Assembly: GCA_963788585.1 (NCBI GenBank) | Contig: CAWBHA010000003.1 | Span: forward strand, 1-64,000 | Reading direction: 5' to 3' | From: Bog-473 sp963788585 | Lineage (GTDB): Bacteria; Actinomycetota; Acidimicrobiia; Acidimicrobiales; RAAP-2 | Length of the DNA stretch: 64,000 bases | Shown here: piece after piece, positions 9,036 to 17,241 of the stretch | Numbering within the stretch: the first letter of the stretch is position 1 | How the letters are laid out: every line of letters begins with the position of its first letter | Made by a program: the position numbers and the translations under genes | Notes under the pieces: generated by a model | Told to the model about the DNA's origin: nothing | What the model saw: only the letters and a program-made list of their open reading frames with translations | Databases searched by the model: none

Positions 9036-10092
9036 CCGCGACGAACGAACCGACGAAGACCCCGATGCTCGAGGACTCGATCGAGCCGGCACCATGGTCC
9101 GCCGACGCCAAGACGATGAAGACGATCGTCCAAGACAAGTACGGCTCGACGCCCGAAGACGTCCTCCGACTGGCGGAGATCCACCGACCGACTATCGGCG
9201 ACGATGAGGTCCTGGTGCGGGTGTGTGCGGCCAGTGTGGATCGGGGCACCTGGCATCTGATGACCGGCCTGCCCAACCTCATGCGCATCATGGGCTTCGG
9301 GTTTCGTCGGCCCAAGGCACTCAACCCAGGCCGGTGTCTGGCTGGCACGGTCGAGGCGGTCGGCCGAGATGTAACCGAGTTCAAACCGGGCGACGAGGTC
9401 TACGGCACCTGCAACGGGTCCTTCGCCGAGTACGTCGTCACTCAGCGGGGCTGCTCGCCCCTAAACCGGCACACCTGTCCTTCGAGCAGGCGGCGGCGAT
9501 ACCCGTTTCCGGGGTCACCGCGTTGCAGGGTGTCCGTGACCGCGCCAACGTGCGACCCGGGGAGAAGATTCTGATCATCGGCGCCTCGGGTGGCGTAGGG
9601 ACATTCGCCGTCCAGATCGCCAAGGCCCTCGGAGCCGAAGTCACTGCCGTGTGCAGCACGGCCAAGATGGACCTGGCCCGGGACCTCGGCGCGGATCATG
9701 TCGTCGACTACACCCGTGACGACTTCGCCGACGGCGAGCACCGCTACGACGCCGTCCTGGACATCGGCGGCAACAGCCGGTTGTCTCACCTCCGTCGGGC
9801 CCTCATTCCTAGTGGAAGGCTCGTCATCGTCGGAGGCGAGACCGACGGACGGTGGCTGGGAGGCTTCGACCGCCAGCTTCGGGCGATGATGCTGTCGCCG
9901 CTGGTGAGCCAGAAGCTGGGCATTCTCGGTGCGGAGGAGAACTCTGCGGAGTTGTCTGTTCTCCGGGAGCTTGTCGAATCAGGCAAGCTCACGCCGGCCG
10001 TCGACCGGACGTACCCGCTGAGCGAGGTCCCAGCCGCCCTTCATTACCTCCATGAGGGGAATGTACGAGGCAAGATCGTCATCGCCGTGTGA
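9032..10092 (+). CDS. NAD(P)-dependent alcohol dehydrogenase / quinone oxidoreductase (MDR), one frameshift
   Basis: Medium-chain dehydrogenase/reductase of about 353 residues after repair of one shift near 9450. N-terminal GroES-like fold: MKTIVQDKYGS, EVLVRVCAASVDRGTWHLMTG, GFRRPKALNPGRCLAGTVEAVG, FKPGDEVYGTCNGSFAEYVV. After the shift: LAPKPAHLSFEQAAAIPVSG, then the Rossmann signature ILIIGASGGVGTFAVQIAKALG and AEVTAVCSTAKMDLARDLGADHVVDY. It lacks the structural zinc cysteines, so it belongs to the quinone-oxidoreductase-like branch. The start overlaps the preceding DUF4386 stop. A TetR-DUF4386-MDR arrangement suggests an inducible reductive detoxification unit, which is inference. Confidence 0.85.
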
Positions 10093-10264
10093 GGCAAAGG
10101 CAGGTTGATGTCTCTGTCGCACCGTGAGGAACATCCGGTTGTCAACCCATGAACAGGGGTGAACCCCGATCTCCGACCTCTACACAGAGCCATGTAGCGC
10201 TCCACGGCGCTTGGTGGTTCTGCGGGTTCCCACTTTTGGCCTCTGACCTGGACTTTTAGCCGAG
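10093..10264. other. Short intergenic gap before tRNA-Ala
   Basis: No gene recognised. The stretch abuts the 3' end of the minus-strand tRNA-Ala gene, where integrative elements often insert. I found no clear second copy of the tRNA 3' end further left. Confidence 0.4.
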
Positions 10265-10337
10265 TGGAGGTGAAGGGACTCGAACCCTCGGCCTCTACAT
10301 TGCGAACGTAGCGCTCTTCCAGCTGAGCTACACCCCC
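10265..10337 (-). tRNA. tRNA-Ala (CGC anticodon)
   Basis: On the minus strand the cloverleaf reads acceptor GGGGGTG pairing with CACCTCC, D-arm GCTCAGCTGGAAGAGC, anticodon stem CTACG/TGTAG around loop TTCGCAA (anticodon CGC, codon GCG), variable AGGCC, and T-arm GAGGGTTCGAGTCCCTT with a final A discriminator. CCA is not encoded. It marks the boundary between the accessory region on its left and the sulfur locus on its right. Confidence 0.95.
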
Positions 10338-10421
10338 GGGGCGACACCAGGATAGTCGGCACCGGAACCGGCCCTTCTTCGTGGTGCGCCTCCGGTGCTC
10401 GGAACCCCGTGCGAGCCGTGT

Positions 10422-11126
10422 TCAGCGGGCGACGGCCCGAGCCTCGTCTTCGTCGTCCCACGCTCCGGGGTACCCAGCCGTAGCCGGCTCCGCCACTGCG
10501 ACCGAGACGGGACCGGCTTGAAGAGCGAGCCGGTGCGCCGTGCGACGCTGCCGTTCCGCTTCGATCTCCTTCGCGTACGCCATCAGGCCGACGAGCCCGA
10601 GGGCGGCCACGCCCGCCAATCCGGTGAACACCCACGCCACGTGCAGGCGCGGGAACAAGCCGATCAGGCCGGTCGAGATGGCGACGCCACAGAGGCACCG
10701 AAGCAGCGTCGTGCAGCGCCGCCGGGCCTGCTCCCGCCGGAAGGCGGGAAGATCCGTGCCGGTCTCCGGCACGCACACGGGGTCAGGGCGGTCGAGCACG
10801 CCGACCCGCTCGTAATGACCCCCTTCTCGGTCGTCGACGTCGGCCGCTGCCGAGTCAACCGTCGCGCGCAACAGCACGAGTTTGGGGCGGGACGAGTCGG
10901 GTGCAACCGACGATGTCTCTGCGGGCCCGATGCTCGGAGTCGCCGTGTGCAGGCGGTATGCCGGCGCAACGGTCTTCGGTCCGGCATGCTCGAGTAACTG
11001 GAGCTGGTGGTGGAAGCTGTCGATCGAGCCGACACCTCGCCGCTCCACGTATCGCCGCCACGCACTCGGGGCCAACACCAGCACCCAAAGAAGCACTACG
11101 AGGACCAGCAGGATCAAAATCGTCAC
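10422..11126 (-). CDS. Membrane protein, possibly SepX/GlpR-like
   Basis: 234 residues from GTG 11126. The N-terminal membrane segment (ILILLVLVVLLWVLVLAPSA) is followed by WRRYVERRGVGSIDSFHHQLQLLE, a linker of about 90 residues, two more membrane segments (LLRCLCGVAISTGLIGLFPR; VAWVFTGLAGVAALGLVGLM) and a charged tail. The opening resembles actinobacterial SepX/GlpR proteins (one N-terminal segment, 'xxWRR..SxxSFxxxLxxL', a pair of TM helices near the C-terminus), which are cell-division-associated membrane proteins. The assignment rests on pattern memory only. It lies 187 bases downstream of the ABC ATPase gene on the same strand and could be transcribed separately. Confidence 0.6.
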   Translation of the reverse strand: MTILILLVLVVLLWVLVLAPSAWRRYVERRGVGSIDSFHHQLQLLEHAGPKTVAPAYRLHTATPSIGPAETSSVAPDSSRPKLVLLRATVDSAAADVDDREGGHYERVGVLDRPDPVCVPETGTDLPAFRREQARRRCTTLLRCLCGVAISTGLIGLFPRLHVAWVFTGLAGVAALGLVGLMAYAKEIEAERQRRTAHRLALQAGPVSVAVAEPATAGYPGAWDDEDEARAVAR

Positions 11127-11313
11127 TCCCCGACGCCCTACCTTCGCTCTTGGCTGTAAAGCCTATTGAACGGCGTTTTACATATGGTGGATGGTGGGGA
11201 AATGCACAGCGCCGACCTCGTCGGCAGTTCTCCGCTCTCGTTCGTTTGTACCCGCGTCGACACACCGAATCAAGGCCCGTCTCTCGCGCCTGCTCATGGG
11301 GGCCGCGGCGCCA

Positions 11314-12114
11314 TCAGATGGCGCGACTCCACCACCGCCCGTCGGTGCAGCCGACCGAGACGTCCACCCCGAAGCACGCGGACACCCGCTCCGAGGTGAT
11401 GACCGCGCCCAGCGGCCCGGAGCACAGGAGGGCCCCGTCGCGCACGAGGCCACCATGGGTGAAACCGGGCGGGATCTCCTCGCAGTGGTGCGTCACCAAG
11501 ACGATCGGCGGACTGGCCGGATCGACCGCCAGCGAGGCGAGTTGGACGAGCAGCCGCTCACGAGCGCCGAGGTCCAGACCGGCGAACGGCTCGTCCAGCA
11601 TCAGCAATTCGGGGTCGCTCATCAGGGCCCGTGCGAGCAGGACCTGCTGCCGCTCGCCCTCCGAGATGACCCCGAACGGCCGGTCCGCGATCTCTCCGAC
11701 ACCACCTCGCGCCAGGAGCCGGTCGGCCTTCTCCCAGTCCTCGGCGCCGTATCGGTTCCACCAGGTCTCCAGCGCGCCGAAGCGCCCGCTGGCGACGACT
11801 TCGCGCGCTACCTGGTCGGCGCGCAGCTGACGGGTCACGGAGCCGCTCACCAGCGCCACTCTCGGACGGAGCGTCCGCACGTCGACCCGGCCGAGCCGGG
11901 CTCCGAGGATCTCCACCATCCCGGCCGTCGGCCACAATCGTGCGGAGGCCACTTGCAGGAGCGTGGTCTTGCCCGAGCCGTTCGGTCCGAGGACCACCCA
12001 GCGGTCGGCGGCATCGACGCGCCAGTCGACTCCCGCCAGAACGGCAACACCCTCGCGCCGAACCGTGACGTCGCTGAGGGCGATGACGGGTGACCGCGCA
12101 TTCCCGGCGCTCAC
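11314..12114 (-). CDS. Orphan ABC transporter ATP-binding protein
   Basis: 266 residues with all ATPase motifs: Walker A GPNGSGKTTL, Q-loop region RVALVSGSVTRQL, an ABC signature of the form SEGERQQVLLARAL, Walker B LLMLDEPFAGLD, and H-loop IVLVTHHCEEIPPGFTH. The sequence type (RWVVLGPNGSGKTTLLQVAS..., H-loop HHCEEIPPGF) is that of YlmA/ModF-like single-domain ATPases. No permease or binding protein is adjacent, so partner and substrate are unknown. The GTG start at 12114 overlaps the stop of the 105-residue gene (GTGA), making it the last member of the cysH operon. Confidence 0.9.
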   Translation of the reverse strand: MSAGNARSPVIALSDVTVRREGVAVLAGVDWRVDAADRWVVLGPNGSGKTTLLQVASARLWPTAGMVEILGARLGRVDVRTLRPRVALVSGSVTRQLRADQVAREVVASGRFGALETWWNRYGAEDWEKADRLLARGGVGEIADRPFGVISEGERQQVLLARALMSDPELLMLDEPFAGLDLGARERLLVQLASLAVDPASPPIVLVTHHCEEIPPGFTHGGLVRDGALLCSGPLGAVITSERVSACFGVDVSVGCTDGRWWSRAI

Positions 12115-12428
12115 GCGCCGGCGTGCTCGTGTCCCGCGAGACGCCGCGAGATGCGGCCGATGAGCCCGGAACAGCACTGCACCCATGTGCGCTCGCCGGC
12201 GAGCCAGAGCCAGATCTCACGACGATAGGCCAGGACAATCCCCTCGAACGCAGCCTCGCTCATGCCGGCCGAAGCGAGGGAGCGCCAGCGCGTCCACAAC
12301 CACGGAACCACGCCGTCGTTCTCCGTCAACACGGCATCGAGCGAACGCCCGTCCAGCACGCCCGCCAGCCAGCGTTCGGCGCGGCCTGTTGGCTCGTCGG
12401 GCACGTGCAGCACAGGCGTCGTTGTCAC
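12111..12428 (-). CDS. Small conserved-looking protein in the sulfite reductase operon
   Basis: 105 residues from GTG 12428, one base after the stop of the FrhB-like gene and overlapping the ABC ATPase start. The sequence is helix-rich with many Trp (LAGVLDGRSLDAVLTENDGV, VPWLWTRWRSLASAGMSEAA, IVLAYRREIWLWLAGERTW) and two adjacent Cys (VQCCSGLIGRI). I recognise no family. The tight coupling on both sides suggests a real gene with a role in the same process, perhaps an assembly or adaptor protein; this is inference. Confidence 0.65.
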   Translation of the reverse strand: MTTTPVLHVPDEPTGRAERWLAGVLDGRSLDAVLTENDGVVPWLWTRWRSLASAGMSEAAFEGIVLAYRREIWLWLAGERTWVQCCSGLIGRISRRLAGHEHAGA

Positions 12429-12429
12429 C

Positions 12430-13701
12430 TCAATGACGGATAAACACAGGCTGGCGATCGCTGCCGTCGTAGGCCCGCACGTGCTCCTCGAAGTCGATGA
12501 ACAGGGCGGCATCGGGGTCGAGTTTGCGCTGTAACGAGCGGCCGGCGATCTTCTTGTCCAGCGCATCGAGTCGCAGGAGTGCGGCCGGGTCGTCGAGGCC
12601 GCGGACGTCCAGCTTCGCCCGCGCGGCCTCAAAGGCCAGACGGCCCCGCTCGGTCCGGACGAGGACGCTGGTCCATCCGGTCATCGAGCCGACGCTGCCG
12701 ACGGAGATGTCCGCCGAGCGTCCCAAGAAGTCGGCGCACTCGTCACACCCCTTCAGCGCTGCGCCGTGGAAGTCCTTGACAGGCTCGTCGACGGCGAGCT
12801 CCCCGTCGCGGTACTCGACGATCATGCGGCCCCGGATGACATCCATCTTCGAGACACGGTCGAGGTCGACACCGCGCTTGTCGCGGAGCTCGCGCAGAGT
12901 CAGCGCCTCGTAGTCGAAGTTCTTCGTGCACATCAGGGCGATCGTGAGCACGACGGCATCGACCCGATGGGCACCGGTCGGCCACCGGCGCGCCTGCATG
13001 GCCCGCAGGCCTTGCACTTCGCACGGCGTTCCCACCACGGCGATGCGTGGCTTGGCCGGCAAGGCGTAGCCCGACAGGTCCAGCTCGGCCAGCGCCATGG
13101 TCTGGTTGTAGAAGCTTCCGGCGGCGGCCCGAACCTCGTCGGCCGTGGTCGCCACGGTTGCCACGCCCTTCCATTGCTCGTCCGGGTCGGCGCTCGGCTT
13201 GGACACGAGGGCCCCGTCGATCTCGCCGGCCGCGAGGAGTCCGATGAGGAGGGCGCTGACCGCGCCGCCGTCCTGGGCGTCGTCGAGGGGAGCGCTGGCT
13301 CGGATGGCGTAGGACTCGACGACCGCACCCAGCCCGTCGGCCGGCGGGCCCCCGCTGATCTTCCAATACGTGTCGGACGAGTCGGAGCGGACCTGCGCCG
13401 GCTGTACCTCGGCGTCTTCGCTGCTCTCCACCGTCGAGGGCGGCCACAGCGCCTCGTACCGCAGGCCTCCCCGCGGGCAGAAGTCCCAGCAAAGCGAACA
13501 GCCGGTGCACATCTTGACGAGCTCGGGCAGGTTGGTGTCCTCGTCGATGCCGATGGAATTCGAGGGGCACACGGCCACGCACGTGCCGCACTGGATGCAG
13601 CGATCAGCCTCGATGACGCCTGCTTCGAGCTCCCAGAACCACACCTTGCCCGGTGGTTCGGGGATCCCGTTCATCTGCTCGCGGAGCAGGTAGCGCTTCA
13701 C
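12430..13701 (-). CDS. FrhB/FpoF-type coenzyme F420 oxidoreductase with two [4Fe-4S] motifs
   Basis: 423 residues. Residues about 25-85 hold two ferredoxin-type clusters: CIQCGTCVAVCP and CTGCSLCWDFCPRGG. The rest is the FrhB_FdhB fold: AGSFYNQTMALAELDLSGYA, VVGTPCEVQGLRAMQARR, LMCTKNFDYEALTLRELRDK, and the signature GCDECADFLGRSADISVGSVG followed by SMTGWTSVLVRTERG. This family passes electrons between F420H2 (via FAD) and iron-sulfur clusters. The GTG start at 13701 overlaps the sulfite reductase stop (GTGA), so both are made together. The most natural reading is electron delivery to the sulfite reductase, with F420H2 or ferredoxin as donor. This is analogous to archaeal Fsr, where the two parts are fused. 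Confidence 0.88.
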   Translation of the reverse strand: MKRYLLREQMNGIPEPPGKVWFWELEAGVIEADRCIQCGTCVAVCPSNSIGIDEDTNLPELVKMCTGCSLCWDFCPRGGLRYEALWPPSTVESSEDAEVQPAQVRSDSSDTYWKISGGPPADGLGAVVESYAIRASAPLDDAQDGGAVSALLIGLLAAGEIDGALVSKPSADPDEQWKGVATVATTADEVRAAAGSFYNQTMALAELDLSGYALPAKPRIAVVGTPCEVQGLRAMQARRWPTGAHRVDAVVLTIALMCTKNFDYEALTLRELRDKRGVDLDRVSKMDVIRGRMIVEYRDGELAVDEPVKDFHGAALKGCDECADFLGRSADISVGSVGSMTGWTSVLVRTERGRLAFEAARAKLDVRGLDDPAALLRLDALDKKIAGRSLQRKLDPDAALFIDFEEHVRAYDGSDRQPVFIRH

Positions 13702-15429
13702 GACGTCACTGCCGCAGCGGTTCCGCTCAGCGTGGACCGCAGGTGGTCCGGTTCGCTCCGCCGTGCCCACTCGTGGAAGGGCTCGCCCGGGCGATGCTCT
13801 TCCCGATAACGGGTCACGATACGCAGCAGGCGCGTCCGGGACTCGGTCGACCGGCATGGCAGCCGGTGACCCAGTCGATGAACGCGGCGTCGGGCCCGAG
13901 CGACCCACCGAGACCGATGTCGACCGCCTCTTCGATGTGCTCGTCGACGTGGGCGATGTCGCCACGAAAACCGATGTCGGCGATCTGGGGCTGCGCACAC
14001 GAGGCCGAGCAACCCGAGAAGTGCATCCGGATGACTCCCCTGTCGTCCTCGCCTGCGTCGTCGCCGGTGGACAGCTGCGCGTCCAGGGTCCGTGCCCATT
14101 TGACGGCACGCTCCTTGGTCTCGACGACGGCAAAACGACAGAACTCCGACCCGGTACAGGCCACGACGCCCCGCTCGAACGGCCCGGGGAAGGGCGAGTA
14201 GGTCTGCATCAGCGGCTCGGCCAGGAGATCGTCCAGGTTCTTCTCGGCGACGCCGGACACGATGAAGTTCTGGTCGATGCCGATGCGCACCACCCCGTCG
14301 CCGTACGTCTCCGCCAGGCGCGCCAGCTCGATCAGGTCGATGCCGTGCATCCTCCCCACCGGGACGGAGCAGCCGACATAGAACAAGCCGGGCTGGCGTT
14401 GCGGGTGCACCCCCACGTGATCGCCGCGGTACGCGGTGGTCAGCTCCCGTCCCGGCGGTTTCGAGCGTGCAGGTGGTGCGTTCGTCGAGGGCGGACCTGA
14501 AACCCTCGGGCCCCAGCTCCTGGACCAGGTAGCGCATGCGGGCCAGACCCCGGTTCTCCCGGTTGCCCAGCTCGCCGAAGACCTGTGCGACGCCGCGGCA
14601 GAGCTCGACAGCCTGGTCGGGACGGATGAAGACGTCGATGTCCGACGCCATCCGCTCCCCGTCGGAGAGCCCGCCTCCGACCAGCACGTTGAAGCCGAGC
14701 GTGCCGTCTCCCTGCTCGGCGGGCCAGAGTGCGACATCGTTGATCTCGACCCGCGCGCAGTCCTCGGTGCATCCGGTCACGGCGATCTTCCACTTGCGCG
14801 GGAGGTTGGCATATTCGCGGTTGCCGGTGAAGTAGGCCGAGATGGCCTGCGCCACGGGATAGGCCTCGACAAGCTCGTTGGCGTCGATACCCGACACCGG
14901 GCACGAGCAGACGTTGCGCGCCGAGTCACCGCAGGCCTGCACCGTCGTCAGTCCGACGTCCCAGAACCGCTGCCAGATCCGGGGCACGTCGGCGATGCGA
15001 ATCCAGTGCAGCTGGACGTCCTGGCGCGTCGTGAGATCGGCGTAGCGATTGCCGAACACCGGGCTGTCGTCGGGTCCCTCCGCGTAGGCATCCGCTGCCA
15101 CGCCGATCTCGCGGACCTGCGGGGCCGTCAGGACGCCGCCGGGCACCTTGATCCGCAGCATGAAGGCGTCGCCCCCCTGCCGCTGGGGGTACATGCCCGA
15201 CCCATTTGAGGCGCTCCTGCTCGCCGGGCACGGTCGCGATCGAGCCCGGACCCTGCTTCGAATAGGTCTCGATGACGGCCTGCGCCACCTCGAAGGGATG
15301 GCGCGCCAGCTTCCACTGCTCGATGTTGTTCAGCTCGCCGATCGTGCGATAGGGCCGGACGAACTTGAGCCCGCGATCACGTCGGCCGCGGAACTCCATC
15401 CCATAGGGATTGTCGAGGTCGCGCGGCAC
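13698..15429 (-). CDS. Siroheme [4Fe-4S] nitrite/sulfite reductase, three frameshifts
   Basis: About 577 residues after bridging shifts near 15195, 14450 and 13850. The N-terminal ferredoxin-like half is GLKFVRPYRTIGELNNIEQW, then GGDAFMLRIKVPGGVLTAPQ and LTTRQDVQLHWIRIADVPRI, the substrate-side motif of sulfite/nitrite reductases. Parasite repeat: DHVGVHPQRQPGLFYVGCSV. The siroheme/4Fe-4S cysteines are ACTGSEFCRFA (Cx5C) and GCSASCAQPQI (Cx3C). GTG at 15429 shares a base with the cysH stop (TAGTG). Family members reduce sulfite or nitrite with ferredoxin; the cysH/cysDN context favours sulfite. Its downstream gene encodes an FrhB-like flavoprotein. The shifts are probably sequencing errors, since all conserved motifs survive. 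Confidence 0.85.
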
Positions 15430-16109
15430 TAGGCGTGCAGACCGCACTCGGACTTGTCGAGGCCCGCCCATCGACCGGCGCGTGCGTCCTCGCCCTCTTC
15501 CACCGGACGCGTCACGGGGGCGCAACCGATGGAACGGTAGCCACGGGCGACCAGCGGGTGGACCGGCAGTGCGTGGTCCGCCAGATACGACGCGATGTCC
15601 TGCTCGGTCCACGTCACCAGAGGGTTGATCTTGACCAGCCCGAAGCCCGAGTCCCAGCTCACGATCGGGGCGTTCGCACGCGTCGGTCCGTCCGATCGCT
15701 TGAGCGAGGTGAGCCAGGCACGCTTCCCCGCCAGAGCTCGTCGCAGGGGCTCCACCTTGCGGAACTGGCAGCACTGCTCGCTGCCGCACGGGTGCGTAGC
15801 CGCCTCCGGCCCGGGCTTGGTGATCGTCAGGTGCAACCCGTAGCGCCGACAGATCTCCTCGACAAAGGACAGTGTCTCGGGAAAGTGTGCCTCCGTATCG
15901 AGGAAGACCACCTCTATTCCCGGCGCGATCTTGGTGGCGAGGTCGATCAGCACGATGTCCTCGAACGACGCGGCGAGCACGATGGAGTCGCCAAAGGTGT
16001 CGACGGCCCAGCGGATGACTGCGCTGGCCGGTGCCGTCTCGAAGCGGTCGCTGATGGCCGCCAGATCCTCCGCACTCGGCGTCTGATCGTTCACGTAGGT
16101 CTCGGCCAC
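15429..16109 (-). CDS. cysH: APS/PAPS reductase with [4Fe-4S] motif
   Basis: 226 residues. The PP-loop-type ATP pyrophosphatase fold contains SIVLAASFEDIVLIDLATKI and EVVFLDTEAHFPETLSFVEE. The cluster cysteines typical of adenylyl-sulfate reductases are present as CGSEQCCQFRKV and the later GCAPVT...SECGLH, whose Cys in the tail is the thiol nucleophile. It makes sulfite from APS using thioredoxin. The C-terminal region KINPLVTWTEQDIASYL is also typical. It is first in a coupled operon and diverges from cysD, with a palindromic operator between them. Confidence 0.95.
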   Translation of the reverse strand: MAETYVNDQTPSAEDLAAISDRFETAPASAVIRWAVDTFGDSIVLAASFEDIVLIDLATKIAPGIEVVFLDTEAHFPETLSFVEEICRRYGLHLTITKPGPEAATHPCGSEQCCQFRKVEPLRRALAGKRAWLTSLKRSDGPTRANAPIVSWDSGFGLVKINPLVTWTEQDIASYLADHALPVHPLVARGYRSIGCAPVTRPVEEGEDARAGRWAGLDKSECGLHA

Positions 16110-16198
16110 CGATTCTCACCTTCTTCCCGAGGCGATCGGCCCTTTCCGAGGGCTCACCGCCGGCGCTTGACGCACGTCCGAATGCAGGCGTTAGTATA

Positions 16199-16217
16199 CA
16201 TGACCAAAATGGTCATG
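16199..16217. promoter_or_regulatory. Palindrome in the cysH/cysD divergent promoter
   Basis: catgacc (16199-16205), spacer aaaat, ggtcatg (16211-16217): a perfect 7-bp inverted repeat, the only AT-rich stretch in the 122-bp divergent gap. It overlaps a TAGTAT/TATACAT -10-like element and lies 15 bases from the cysD start. Rrf2-type sulfur regulators (CymR-like) use similarly sized TGACC...GGTCA operators, so repression by a sulfur-status regulator is plausible. No such regulator gene lies in the window. Confidence 0.7.
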
Positions 16218-16231
16218 ATTTAAGAGGATCC

Positions 16232-17237
16232 ATGGACATCGTCGCCGCCCTCCATTCCCAGCCGCAGGACCGCCCCGCTGAGGGCTCCCCCTCTACCCGC
16301 CCCGGCGGATCGGTCACGGCCCTGGTCAGGCCGGTCGAGCACCCGCTGGGTCACCTGGACCTCCTCGAGTCGCTGGCCATCTTCATCATCCGCGAGGTGG
16401 CCGCCGAATCGGAACGCCCCGTCCTGCTCTTCAGCGGGGGCAAGGACTCGGCCGTCCTCTTGCACCTCGCCGCCAAGGCCTTCAGCCCGGGACGCATCCC
16501 CTTCCCCGTGCTGCACGTCGACACCGGGCACAACTTCTCCGGAGGTGCTGGCGTACCGGGACGCGCAGGTCGAGGCCGAGGGAGCACGGCTCCTGGTCGC
16601 CAAGGTGCAGGACTCCATAGACGAAGGGCGGGTCGCGGACCCGGGTCCTCTGGCCTCGCGCAACCGCCTGCAGACCACGACCCTGCTCGACGCCATCAAC
16701 GCCAACGGGTTCGACGCCGCCTTCGGCGGGGCCCGCCGCGACGAGGACAAGGCACGGGCCAAGGAACGGGTCCTTTCGTTCCGTGACTCCTTCGGGCAAT
16801 GGGACCCGAAGCGGCAGCGACCCGAGCTGTGGCAGCTCTACCAGGGGACGGTACGGCCGGGCGAGCACCTGCGGGCGTTCCCCCTGTCGGACTGGACCGA
16901 GCTCGACATCTGGCAGTACATCCGCCGTGAGCGCATCGAGTTGCCGTCCATCTACTACGCCCATCAAAGGGAGGTCGTCGCGCGCGACGGCATGCTCCTT
17001 GCGGTCGGCGAGTGGGTCACCGCCCAGAACGGTGAAGAGGTGCGCAAGGAAACGGTGCGCTTCCGGACCGTGGGGGACGCGACCTGCACCGGTGCCGTGC
17101 CCTCGAGCGCCGAGACCGTCGAAGAGATCATCCGCGAGATCTCGGCCTCGAGGATCTCGGAGCGAGGTGCGACCCGAGCGGACGACCGCTTCTCCGAGAC
17201 GGCCATGGAAGACCGCAAGCGCGAGGGCTACTTCTAG
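16232..17237 (+). CDS. cysD: Sulfate adenylyltransferase subunit 2, one frameshift
   Basis: The first frame gives the conserved opening (HPLGHLDLLESLAIFIIREVAA) and the PP-loop LLFSGGKDSAVLLHLAAKAF, then VLHVDTGHNFS. One extra base near 16542 moves the rest to another frame: EVLAYRDAQVEAEGARLLVA, TTTLLDAINANGFDAAFGGARRDE, SDWTELDIWQYIRRERIELPS and the tail ETAMEDRKREGYF. Joined length is about 335 residues, slightly longer than usual because of an N-terminal extension of about 35 residues. CysD adenylates sulfate to APS with energy from the CysN GTPase. It has AAGAGGA seven bases before ATG 16232. cysN follows four bases after the stop. Confidence 0.9.
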
Positions 17238-17241
17238 ACCG

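Noticed and set aside
10093..10337. Integration site at tRNA-Ala for the accessory region 0.5-10 kb
   Set aside because: I looked for a second copy of the tRNA 3' end to the left and found none, and there is no integrase.
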